32,362 nucleotides of DNA, taken from NCBI GenBank assembly GCA_035625025.1, contig DASPQJ010000039.1, positions 1-32,362 of the forward strand, in the 5' to 3' direction. Under the pieces are notes generated by a model. The model saw only the letters and a program-made list of their open reading frames with translations. It searched no databases and was not told where the DNA came from. Positions 17,872-25,849 of the stretch are shown here, in pieces. The number at the start of each line of letters is the position of its first letter. Position 1 is the stretch's first letter. Made by a program: the position numbers and the translations under genes. This stretch comes from Bog-793 sp035625025. Lineage in GTDB: Bacteria > Actinomycetota > Acidimicrobiia > Acidimicrobiales > Bog-793.

Positions 17872-18711
17872 GTGAGCGACGACCTCGGCGGAGGACGAGA
17901 CGAGACGCGGCGTTCGGTGCGATTCCCCGCCGTCGCCGGTGTCTTCTACCCTTCCAGCCCCGCCCGGCTGCGGGCCATGGTCCAAGGCGCCCTTGCCGGC
18001 GCCGTCCGGGACGCTCCCGACGCGGTCGGAGAACGGGTCCCGAAGGCGATCATCGGTCCTCACGCCGGCTACGTGTACTCGGGGCCCATCGCCGCCTCGG
18101 CGTACGTGTGGGTGAGGACGAGCCGGGGAATCGTCGAACGCGTCGTCCTGATCGGCCCCGCCCACTGGGCAGCGCTGAACGCCGTGGCCGTCAGCAGCGC
18201 CAACGCCTTCGCCACCCCCCTCGGCGAGCTGCCCGTCGACGCAGACGGCCGACGGTCGGTCCTGTCGTGCCCCGGCGTCGTGGTCGATGATCGTGCCCAC
18301 GCCAAGGAACACAGCCTCGAAGTCCATCTTCCCTTCATCCAAGAGGTGCTCGGCGACGTGGCCGTGCTCCCGCTCGTGGTGGGCCGGATGGCGGCGACCA
18401 AGGTGGCCGACGTGCTCGAAGCGGTGTGGGGCGGCCCTGAGACGCTGGTGGTGGCGAGCACCGATCTGTCCCACTACCACGACCACGCCACCGCGATCAT
18501 CCTCGACCGGGAAACCGCCGAGGCCATCGTTTCCCGTCATCCCGAGGAGGTGGGTCTCGACCGGGCGTGCGGGGTCTTCGCCGTCCGGGGCCTTCTCGAG
18601 GCGGCGCGCCGACACGACCTCGAAGTCGACCTGGTGGACCTGCGGACCTCCGGGGACACTTCCGGGAGCGAAGAGAGCGTGGTCGGATATGGGGCCTTCG
18701 TGCTGAGCTGA
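17872..18711 (+). CDS. amrB: AmmeMemoRadiSam system protein B (MEMO1 family)
   Basis: The 279-residue product opens with RFPAVAGVFYP, the usual MEMO start, then GPHAGYVYSGPIAASAY with the metal-ligand-type histidine (H64), LIGPAHW, KEHSLEVHLPFIQ and STDLSHYHDH. These histidine-rich blocks match the extradiol-dioxygenase-like fold of MEMO proteins. The molecular role is unknown; genomic context always ties it to amrS and often to the AMMECR1 protein. GTG at 17872 is the likely start. It follows amrS closely, while the expected AMMECR1 partner is not in the window. Confidence 0.93.
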   Translation: MSDDLGGGRDETRRSVRFPAVAGVFYPSSPARLRAMVQGALAGAVRDAPDAVGERVPKAIIGPHAGYVYSGPIAASAYVWVRTSRGIVERVVLIGPAHWAALNAVAVSSANAFATPLGELPVDADGRRSVLSCPGVVVDDRAHAKEHSLEVHLPFIQEVLGDVAVLPLVVGRMAATKVADVLEAVWGGPETLVVASTDLSHYHDHATAIILDRETAEAIVSRHPEEVGLDRACGVFAVRGLLEAARRHDLEVDLVDLRTSGDTSGSEESVVGYGAFVLS

Positions 18712-18740
18712 TTCGTCACACGACAACGAGCGCGAAAGCC

Positions 18741-18777
18741 CCTCCCCGAGGAGGTGCCGAAGTCCCGACGAGACTTC
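18741..18777. terminator. Two tandem hairpins between convergent genes
   Basis: CCTCC-CCGA-GGAGG (18741-18754) and GAAGTC-CCGACGA-GACTTC (18759-18777) are both perfect stems in the convergent gap after amrB. Neither is followed by a T-run, so a bidirectional terminator is plausible but unproven. Confidence 0.4.
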
Positions 18778-18894
18778 CGCACTCTCCTCACGGTCCAACC
18801 GGTGAGTTCCAAATCGCGGCCAGGCCGCCCTCCGTGCTGCGGATGAGCTTCCCAACAGACCCAGGGGATCTCACCCGCAGTCGCGAGGTCACCG

Positions 18895-19311
18895 CTATTC
18901 GGCGCCGAGCGCCCCCGCCGCCCGCTCGTAATCGACGGGCGCGACCCACAGGATCATGCCAAACCTCCCCGACCCGCCACCGACGGCGGCGGCGGCGGTG
19001 ATGTTCACACCCGCGGCGGCAAGCTTCGCCGTCGTGGCCTCGACGGATCCGACCTGATCATCACCGTGAACGAGGAAGGCGCGCTTTGCATCGCTGAGCG
19101 TGAAGCCAGCTCGCTCAGCAACTCGGCGCAACGCGGCGGGATCTTCGGGCACAAGGTCGATCTGCGACCGACCACCGCCGGCTGGAAAACCGAGGTAGGC
19201 GAGCATGTTCACGCCACCGTCCTTCAGAGCCGCCAGGACCCGCTCGCCCTCTCCCGGAGTATTCGGAATCGTCAGATAGAAATAGTCAACGCGTCGCACA
19301 GTGTCAGCCAT
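18895..19311 (-). CDS. ACT-domain protein (tandem ACT)
   Basis: The product of about 138 residues begins TVRRVDYFYLTIPNTPGEG and contains two ACT-like repeats. The first has ALKDGGVNMLAYLGFP, and the second has GSVEATTAKLAAAGVNITAAAAV. ACT domains bind amino acids or other small ligands and usually regulate enzymes; stand-alone tandem forms of this size are common in actinobacteria and mostly uncharacterised. The ATG at 19311 has AGGGGG six bases upstream; a GTG one codon earlier is less well spaced. It is convergent with amrB. Confidence 0.8.
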   Translation of the reverse strand: MADTVRRVDYFYLTIPNTPGEGERVLAALKDGGVNMLAYLGFPAGGGRSQIDLVPEDPAALRRVAERAGFTLSDAKRAFLVHGDDQVGSVEATTAKLAAAGVNITAAAAVGGGSGRFGMILWVAPVDYERAAGALGAE

Positions 19312-19470
19312 CACGGTCCCCCTCTCCGAGCATCAGCTCGCGCGCGAACCATACGCCACAGGAGACTTCCCGCGACAAGGCCCCGTGCTCCACGTCCGAC
19401 GAGTGCCCGGAGGACGCCTCGAGATCGTGACGAAGACGGCTCCCTGTCTCCGACGTCCGATCTGTTCGGC

Positions 19471-19560
19471 GGCCGCCGCTGGACTCGAACGGCCGACTTG
19501 CTCGCCGCGAGGAAGCTCAGCTGGAGCGCCGGACTGAGCGATTCTCCCTCCAGTCACGAC
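19471..19560 (-). pseudogene. tRNA-like remnant
   Basis: Read on the minus strand, the sequence contains a GCTC...GAGC D-arm-like stem, an anticodon-arm-like piece with loop CTCGCGG, and a GTTCGAGTCC T-loop-like motif in tRNA order. The T-stem is mostly unpaired and no acceptor stem closes it. I read it as an old tRNA fragment, or possibly a coincidence. Confidence 0.22.
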
Positions 19561-19566
19561 CGCGCG

Positions 19567-19638
19567 AAGTCACGTCGTCGGCCGTTGAGGTTACAGTCGG
19601 GCTCACGTCCCGTGAAAAGTCACGTTGTTGGCCACTGA
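19567..19638 (+). repeat. Pair of 22-base direct repeats, 50 bases apart
   Basis: AAGTCACGTCGTCGGCCGTT (plus GA; 19567-19588) recurs as AAGTCACGTTGTTGGCCACT (plus GA; 19617-19638), matching at 18 of 22 positions with exactly 50 bases between starts. It lies in gene-poor DNA after a tRNA-like remnant. It could be mobile-element debris or a regulator site. Confidence 0.45.
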
Positions 19639-19785
19639 CCGCCACGACGCGACGAGATCCTGCACGGCGCGAAGTTCCGACCAACCCAGTCTCAAATGAC
19701 CGTTTCTATCGGCAAGACTTGTCATCGTCAGGATCGAACCAGGTACGCCGTACGCGCGAGGCTTGGCTTGGGAGGGAGCATCGCG

Positions 19786-20360
19786 ATGCGGTTCTCCAGT
19801 TCTCGGGTCCCCGCCTCACTGAGCGTGGCCCTTCGTCATCGTGCCCTCGGCGACGACGAAGGGAACCGGTTCCGCGTCGGCTCAGTCCTACACCCCGTTC
19901 CGACGATCGACTCGGTCGCGGTCTCGGGTAACACGGCCGTCGTCTCCCACACGATCCCGTCGGCGCCCGAAGTTGGTGGCGAGCAATTCGAAGCGTTCCT
20001 GGTCGCCCTGACCCCGACGAGATGGCGACCGGCGAGCTTGTGGATTGGTACAACGCCTGGGACAACGAGACGTGCGACACCGGTTCAAGGACTTGCAAGT
20101 TTGAAGATCCGGATCCAGGCACCAACTACCTCCAACTCGAAAAGACAATTCCAGGTCCCTGGGTGACGGCGAACCGTCGCTGGGATGCCCAGTGCCCGCA
20201 GCTCAGGCCAGCGAACAGCCGGACGGCTCTCGTGCATGCTTGTCCAACCTGGATTCGGTCGCCGTCGGCTCGGCCATCGTCACGCCGACTCATGGGCAAA
20301 TCGCCTTGCCGCCCGTCCTCACCGACATCCCCCGACGAACGGAACGGCCGCATGTGATGA
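19786..20360 (+). pseudogene. Frameshifted coding remnant, unknown protein
   Basis: Three successive plus-strand segments in different frames look protein-like rather than random: DSVAVSGNTAVVSHTIPSAP continuing to FLVALTP (to about 20012), then DEMATGELVDWYNAWDNETC to NRRWDAQCP (to about 20190), then SNLDSVAVGSAIVTPTHGQ (to about 20330). Each join needs a one-base shift in the same direction. The alternating small/hydrophobic pattern and paired Cys suggest an exported beta-rich protein. Either the gene is decayed or the assembly has errors here. No family is recognised. Confidence 0.25.
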
Positions 20361-20742
20361 GGCGATTGGCCAGCCAACCAACGACGGCACCGTCGATGTG
20401 CCCCTATAGACGGGCCGAGCAAAATGGCCGCTTCACCTGTCGCGATGCCAAGGTCGACGCCGCGCCGTGCGATCACGTCGCCCTCGAGCGACGGATGGAG
20501 ATCGGCGACTCCCGAGAGCTGTGCCGCGTCGCCACGTGCCGACGCGGTAACGAGCGTCATCACGGCTCCTCGAGGAGAGAGCCCTGCGACCGGCTTGCGC
20601 TCGGCTGTCGCACACCCGCCGTAGACCGAGCACAGAATGCATCGTTTGTCGCCAAGCGCCGAGTTGCAGTGCGGAGGAGAACGCGGGAAAAGACAAGCCC
20701 AGGTTCAGGTCGACCGTGTCGCGATTGATCCTGCCAGCGCGT

Positions 20743-23292
20743 TCACTCAATTGGCTGCCGGGCGATCGCCGGCGGTTCGCGCCCCGCCAAGAGCCACCCA
20801 ACAACTGCAGCAACGAGCGGCATCGCGACGAGGAGCTCCAACAAATTGGCGGTGGGGACATTCCCGAGCGCCGAGATCCCGCCGTTGAGCGAGTTCGATC
20901 TGATGAAACCGATCATCCCGACGTACCCCGCAATGGTCCCGAGCAGCGCGCCGAGGAATCCGAGCGCTCCGGCGGTTGCTGCTGTAATCGTGCGCCTCGT
21001 CGTGCTGCTCGCCCCGGTCGCGGCGAGCGTCCGGAGGTCGCTGGCCGTCTCGCTTCTGATGAGACCGACGCTCATCGCGAGGATCGCAAGCGCGAGCACG
21101 ATCCCGGCAAGCGTCGCCAAGTCGATGACCTCCCTGCCCGACGGCATGCTGTTCTTGGTTTCGATGGACATACCCGACACTTTCGAGGCGAGCAGTCGGG
21201 CGTCCCTGATCTGCTGCGCGGTCGGCGAATGTACGGTTGTGACGAACCAGCCGGCAAGCGTCGTTTGCAGCCCAAGTGAGCGGATGGCGTGCTCGGTGAT
21301 GACGGTATTCGGCGCCGATGTTCCGGAGGGAAGCCCGCTCAGCTCTTCGATCTTCGGGTTCCAGCGGCACGAACTCCTTGGGCAGGGGTTCGAATTCCGG
21401 TCCGAGCTGTTCAGCACGTTCCGGTGGGGTCCGGCGTGGCTCTTCCCGCGATGACGCGTTGACGGCGGCGTCCACGTGAACTGCATGTTCGAGACACCCG
21501 ACAGACCGGGTCGCATGCTGAGGATGTAAGCGCTCGGATCGATTTCCGATGACATGATGCCGAACGTCTTGAGGAGTTGGGGCGTGCCCACGTAAATCGG
21601 GCCGTTCCAGTTCCGACCAGACCCCGCGTGGTTCAGGCCGGCGTTCGTCTGCTCGAGCGGAACCACCGAATTCGCCCCGAGCGCTTCGGCGATCTCGTGG
21701 ACACGCTTATCGAGCACTGCCATCGGCGGCGGCTTCGGAGCGGTGCTTGCTCCGTTCGGGCCGAACAACGGCGTGCCGGCGGGCAGCGGCGCGTAGACGA
21801 CGACCTGGTTCGACGCGAGGTTCGGGCCGGCGTAGTCGAGGACGTTGCCGTACCGTGCAGCAGCGGCGACCGCGACGATCACCGTGATCAACACGCCGAT
21901 GCTGACGGCGGCGAGTGCCGGTCCCGACCGGACGCGATAACGCGCGAGGTCGCGCAAGGCGAGGCGCATGGCGATTGGCGCGTGTCGACCGATGCCAGCG
22001 GCAAGGGAAAGAGAGAACGGCGCGAGCAGGATCACGCCGGGAATGAGCGCAACAAGCCCGCCAACGAGGAACGGAACCTGCGGCTTCGCGCTGTTAGCCG
22101 TCGTGGAGTACCCGAGCAACACGAAGGACAGTCCCAGCAGCAGGACGCCAGGAACCGCCGAGCGGTGAATTCTCTTCGGCTCGACGGGCCTTCCTGAGAG
22201 CGCCGCAACGATGGGCACCTTCGCCACGGTCCGAGCCGGACGTCTTGCAGCGACGTAGGCCGCGACGACGGCGAGACCCATCGCCGGCCCGATGACGACC
22301 CATGGCAACGCGAACGTGCCGATGACGTGAAAGGAACTCGTTTCGAGCGCTGGTCGATAGATAAACCACACGATGAGGCCGAGCAGCCCGCCGAGCAGTG
22401 TGCCAACGATCCCGACGACGGCACCGTTCGTCCGGACGACCGCTCGCACCTGCTTTTCCGTCGCGCCGATCGAAGAGAGCATGCCAAGCGAACGCAGCCG
22501 TCGTTGCGCCAACACCGTGAAACCTCCGGCCGCGATCAGTGTGACCAAGAGCATCCCGATCACCGCGACCACAAGGATGATCGTTTCGGGATTGGCCGCG
22601 CCGATCGCCACCGACCCCACTTCCACGACGTTCGGTCCGATCGTCGAGGGGTTCACCCCAGGCGCATCAAACAGCAGATCGATTTCGCTCGGGGTGCGGA
22701 CCTGTCCGGGCACCACGAGGGCAAAGTTGTCAAGGGTGTCGAGCGGGTCTTCGACGATGCCGACCACACGCCGCCGGGTCCCGCCCTCGGACCACGGCTG
22801 CCCGATGCGCACGTCGAACGCCGAAGCGACGCCCTTGGTGAGGGCGACCTCGCCAGGGCCAACTGGGTATTTCCCCGAGATGAGCGAGATCATCGGACCG
22901 CTGAACGGCCCGTGCGAACTCTCGGCTCGGAGCTGATACGTGTCGACGGAACCAGGAATCGAGAGGGTCTCGTCCTCGATGACCTGAACGCGCCCGAAGC
23001 GGTGCTCGAGCGTGGCAACTTTCGCCGAAAGATGTGGAACAGCCCCCTCATAGGAAGCGACGTCATTCGCCGTCCCGAAACCCAGGTTTGCTGGCGTCGG
23101 GTTGTTCGTCGCCACTGCTGCGGCGACGAAGATCGCGCCGACCACGACGACGATCAGTGCGAGGACAAGGAGCTGCTGGCGCCACTCGCGCCGGAAGAGC
23201 CGCCACGCCCAACGCATCACCGCACGACGAGCCGATAACGATCCAGAGCCCCCGCCCCGAAGATCGAGGGCGGAGTCTGAAGCCGGCATCAT
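20743..23292 (-). CDS. FtsX-like ABC transporter permease (MacB/LolC-type)
   Basis: The 849-residue membrane protein has one N-terminal helix (LVLALIVVVVGAIFVAAAVA), a large extracytoplasmic domain and two FtsX units, the first around FTVLAQRRLRSLGMLSSIGA and the second around SVGLIRSETASDLRTLAATG. The RLRSLGMLSSIGATEKQV pattern is the classic FtsX cytoplasmic loop. With its ATPase it should use ATP-driven conformational changes to act on an extracytoplasmic substrate (peptide, lipid or drug). The ATG at 23292 overlaps the ATPase stop as ATGA, giving coupling. A low-homology, Arg/Ser/Pro-rich stretch near 21360-21470 with two Cys could be a local double frameshift or simply a variable loop. 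Confidence 0.88.
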   Translation of the reverse strand: MMPASDSALDLRGGGSGSLSARRAVMRWAWRLFRREWRQQLLVLALIVVVVGAIFVAAAVATNNPTPANLGFGTANDVASYEGAVPHLSAKVATLEHRFGRVQVIEDETLSIPGSVDTYQLRAESSHGPFSGPMISLISGKYPVGPGEVALTKGVASAFDVRIGQPWSEGGTRRRVVGIVEDPLDTLDNFALVVPGQVRTPSEIDLLFDAPGVNPSTIGPNVVEVGSVAIGAANPETIILVVAVIGMLLVTLIAAGGFTVLAQRRLRSLGMLSSIGATEKQVRAVVRTNGAVVGIVGTLLGGLLGLIVWFIYRPALETSSFHVIGTFALPWVVIGPAMGLAVVAAYVAARRPARTVAKVPIVAALSGRPVEPKRIHRSAVPGVLLLGLSFVLLGYSTTANSAKPQVPFLVGGLVALIPGVILLAPFSLSLAAGIGRHAPIAMRLALRDLARYRVRSGPALAAVSIGVLITVIVAVAAAARYGNVLDYAGPNLASNQVVVYAPLPAGTPLFGPNGASTAPKPPPMAVLDKRVHEIAEALGANSVVPLEQTNAGLNHAGSGRNWNGPIYVGTPQLLKTFGIMSSEIDPSAYILSMRPGLSGVSNMQFTWTPPSTRHRGKSHAGPHRNVLNSSDRNSNPCPRSSCRWNPKIEELSGLPSGTSAPNTVITEHAIRSLGLQTTLAGWFVTTVHSPTAQQIRDARLLASKVSGMSIETKNSMPSGREVIDLATLAGIVLALAILAMSVGLIRSETASDLRTLAATGASSTTRRTITAATAGALGFLGALLGTIAGYVGMIGFIRSNSLNGGISALGNVPTANLLELLVAMPLVAAVVGWLLAGREPPAIARQPIE

Positions 23293-24011
23293 GGCTGCGG
23301 CCCGGTCTGAAGCAGAGACTCTGCGCTCGGCGGAGGAACCGTCTGGTCGACGATGCGACCGTCGCGCAAGAAGACAACCCGGTCCGCCCACGAGGCGAGC
23401 TGCGCTTCATGGGTCACGACCACCGCGGCGACGCCTTTCTTGCAGGCGGAAAGAAGCATCCGCATCACGGCCTCCCCGTTCGCCTGATCGAGCGCCCCAG
23501 AGGGCTCGTCCGCAAGCAGAAGATGACGCCCACCGATCATCGCTCGGGCGATGGCGACGCGTTGGCGCTCTCCGCCGGAAAGCTCGTCGGGGTAACGCGC
23601 CGCCTGGTCGGCGAGGCCGAGTTCTTCCAACACCGCCATTCCGGCCAAACGCGCCTTTCGTGCGCCGACTCCGTCGAGCTCGAGCGGAAGCGTGACGTTC
23701 TCGACGGCTGTGAGGCCGGCGAGGAGGTTGAACTCTTGGAAGACGTAGCCAACCGTGCGTCGCCGCAGCCGCGCCTTGTCGTTGTGCGACATCTCTTGCA
23801 GCGAGTCGCCGTCGATGAGCACTTCGCCGCTCGTCGGCTCCTCAAGGCTGCCGGCGATGGTGAGCAAGGTCGACTTGCCTGACCCGCTCGGGCCCATGAT
23901 CGCGATGAGCGAACCGCGGTCGATTTCGAGATCGACGTCAGCCACCGCGTGTACCTCGTTCGGACCCGTGCCGTAGGTCTTCGATACTTGGTGAAGTTCG
24001 AGAAGACTCAT
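23289..24011 (-). CDS. ABC transporter ATPase (MacB/LolD-type)
   Basis: The 240-residue ATPase has Walker A GPSGSGKST, signature LSGGERQRVAIARAM, Walker B HLLLADEPSG and the H-loop VVTHEAQ. The Q-loop region YVFQEFNLLAGLTAVENV is typical of MacB/LolD-type ATPases that partner FtsX-like permeases. It is the middle gene of a three-gene operon: its ATG overlaps the padR stop (24008-24011) and its stop overlaps the permease start (23289-23292), both as ATGA. Stoichiometric coupled translation is expected. Confidence 0.94.
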   Translation of the reverse strand: MSLLELHQVSKTYGTGPNEVHAVADVDLEIDRGSLIAIMGPSGSGKSTLLTIAGSLEEPTSGEVLIDGDSLQEMSHNDKARLRRRTVGYVFQEFNLLAGLTAVENVTLPLELDGVGARKARLAGMAVLEELGLADQAARYPDELSGGERQRVAIARAMIGGRHLLLADEPSGALDQANGEAVMRMLLSACKKGVAAVVVTHEAQLASWADRVVFLRDGRIVDQTVPPPSAESLLQTGPQP

Positions 24012-24586
24012 TTGCGTACCGCCAATCTCCGTCTGAGAATCGGAACGTTCGCGCTCGCGGTGCGCGGCTCTCGAGCCTCACGCTTCAACCGGCCGTCGAC
24101 GACGTCGAGCCATCGGATTACCGAGTCGAGCCGAAACAGCTCCGCGTCAACGACGAGCGCCAGCCTGAAGTCGTATTGACCCTCGTCGTCCTTCAGCCGG
24201 GTCCACTGCTGCATCAGCTCGACGACGTACCGCCTGTGAATCTGCAGCACCTTCCGCACGTCGACGCCGGGGACGTCGACCGCGACCAGCACCTTGATCA
24301 CGAGCTCGTCTCGAGGGGGGACGGTGAGGTCGATCGGGCTCATGAGCCACTCGGCGAGTTCGTGCTCGCCGGCGGCGGTGATTCGGAACCGCTTCTGCGG
24401 CCCCTCGGAGTCCGCTTCATCGGATTCGACCAGCCCGTCGCGCTCGAGACGCTGGAGGGTCGTGTACACCTGGCCGACGTTGAGCGGCCACACGTCGCCG
24501 GTCTTCTCTTCGAACTGTTGCCGGAGCTGGTGGCCGTATTTCGGCTGCTCGCTCAGCAGTCCGAGCAAAGCGTGTTTGACGCTCAT
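24008..24586 (-). CDS. PadR-family transcriptional regulator
   Basis: The 192-residue product has an N-terminal winged helix typical of PadR (ALLGLLSEQPKYGHQLRQQF, then LNVGQVYTTLQRLERDGLVE). It is followed by a Vir-like helical C-terminal domain that dimerises. It heads the ABC operon and probably represses it in the absence of a ligand, often the exporter's own substrate. The ATG at 24586 has AGGA upstream, and a palindrome lies about 20 bases before the start. Autoregulation is inferred from the layout. Confidence 0.93.
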   Translation of the reverse strand: MSVKHALLGLLSEQPKYGHQLRQQFEEKTGDVWPLNVGQVYTTLQRLERDGLVESDEADSEGPQKRFRITAAGEHELAEWLMSPIDLTVPPRDELVIKVLVAVDVPGVDVRKVLQIHRRYVVELMQQWTRLKDDEGQYDFRLALVVDAELFRLDSVIRWLDVVDGRLKREAREPRTASANVPILRRRLAVRK

Positions 24587-24606
24587 CTGCGATTTCCTGG
24601 GAGTTG

Positions 24607-24624
24607 CATACCGAGTATACTATG
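24607..24624 (-). promoter_or_regulatory. Palindromic operator and -10 upstream of the padR operon
   Basis: CATA-N10-TATG (24607-24624) encloses the perfect palindrome AGTATACT (24614-24621). On the minus strand TATACT matches a -10 hexamer. No good -35 lies at 17 bases. The AT-rich island in GC-rich DNA, just before a PadR gene, is a good candidate for its own binding site. Confidence 0.5.
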
Positions 24625-24968
24625 GAGTTAAACCCCTTCTGGCAAGTCCCTCTTCAAATAGGGCGCCGACGGCGCGAACTCAGCTGTTCGACACGCTCTC
24701 GCTGTCTTGTCGCGTCGAACCCGCGACGGTGATCGGCGGGAAGAACCTCCGTTCGTGCACGCCTTCGCTGTTCAGGTTGGCTTGCTCAATGTGAGCTGGG
24801 CGCGCCCTGCCTCGTGCGAAACGCCGGAGGCGGCTGCCCTGCCGGCCGGCGGCGGGCGGGACGTCGCCGTTGGATACCCGCGCTAGCCCTGGCCCCGGCA
24901 CTTTCGCGGTTTCATCCCGCTTAGGTGCTCCGGCCTTTCTCTCCCATTGGGCGACGGTGGGCGCTGAG

Positions 24969-25022
24969 GTGGGGATGAGCGGATAGCTCTCGAACCTGAT
25001 TATCCGGGAACGAGTGGAGAAG
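24969..25022 (+). pseudogene. Truncated coding start, copy A of a repeated gene end/start junction
   Basis: After GTGGGG, ATG at 24975 opens M-S-G-stop-L-S-N-L-I-I-R-E-R-V-E, with TAG as the fourth codon. The same start occurs at 28641 as MSGQLSRFTIHARVE. The two copies match at 29 of the first 37 bases, and the later differences are often at third codon positions, so this was once coding. It is disabled by the TAG and diverges after about 16 codons. The protein family is not recognised. Confidence 0.4.
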
Positions 25023-25082
25023 CTCGTTTCGCACGTCGATAGTTGAAGAGGCCGGAACCGAGGACAATCCTCAGCTAGATCC

Positions 25083-25415
25083 GTGGAAACGTCAGTCCAG
25101 CACCGCCGGAGCGCGGCCGAGGTGAGGGATCTCGTTGACGCCTACGTGCGGGATGATTCGGTCCGTCAGCTCGTCACGCGGTGCCGGGTCCCTCGGACCA
25201 CGGCTCTCAGCGACCTCACGCGGGCCGAGGTCGCCCGACGACCGGACGCTGCCAAACTCATGCCCACCGAAATCGCCGAAGCTGCGCAGCCCTGCGCGAG
25301 CGGGTGATCACTCGCCGCTATCGGCAACCCGTCCGCAGCCGACGTGGAGACGGTCCGGAAGGCACTACGCCGCGCGGAATCAGCGGCGCCCGAGAGGCGG
25401 GCCGGCCGCGGCTGA
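25083..25415 (+). pseudogene. HTH protein of the recombinase-associated type, broken by one in-frame stop
   Basis: From GTG at 25083 the frame reads a double helix-turn-helix pattern: VRDLVDAYVRDDSVRQLVTR with VPRTTALSDL, then TEIAEAAQPCASG, a TGA at 25305-25307, and in the same frame SLAAIGNPSAADVETVRKAL with RRAE, to the next stop at 25413. Intact relatives in actinobacteria, often beside serine recombinases, read '...YASGWSLAAIG...', so the TGA probably replaced a Trp codon. Two changed positions in the second helix also suggest decay. This is evidence that a recombinase element once lay here. Confidence 0.5.
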
Positions 25416-25849
25416 GGGTTGCGGTGAAGTGTGAATAATCTCAACGCAGAGCGCACTTTGGCAGCAACGCCAACTCTATTAACAGCTACCTCAAACGGGC
25501 AGGGGCAGAGCTGCGGGACACCCCGGGCAATTCCTCCGGCGGCCTTCACTCTGCCTAGACACTTGATTACCTCTGTCACGTCAGGCAACTTTTCGATCTC
25601 ACCGACCTGCATATGCCGGATAAGTGCTCTGCTCGTCCGGGCGCACATTCTGGGGCAATCGTCGAAGCGCCGATCGCCGAATCTGGCGCGGTGCAAGCCC
25701 GAATCGAGTCGGCATTCTGCGCGCCCCAGGCCGGCGTTTGGTAGCGCCTCTCGTGCGCTATTCAGTAGATCCCCTGCGGCACATCGGACAGGTTAGAAGT
25801 GGCTTATTCTGCCAACCCGTCGCAGTCATCATTGTGCGACAATCGCATC
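25416..25849. other. Gene-poor stretch of lower GC
   Basis: This stretch separates the HTH remnant from the secreted-protein gene. A minus frame (25696 downwards) contains HMQVGEIEKLPDVTEVIKCL, which reads like protein, but it lacks a good start and a recognisable family. I do not call it a gene. Confidence 0.35.

Noticed and set aside
19301..19638. Frame encoding GGRRWTRTADLL
   Set aside because: It is the typical translation of the antisense of a tRNA T-arm and has no gene features.
21360..21475. Possible frameshift pair inside the FtsX-like permease
   Set aside because: The main frame stays open and resumes a normal permease sequence; a variable extracytoplasmic loop explains it as well.
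24680..24901. A 73-codon minus frame upstream of the padR operon
   Set aside because: No ribosome binding site and no recognisable domain; the similarity I sensed to element-end peptides could not be supported.
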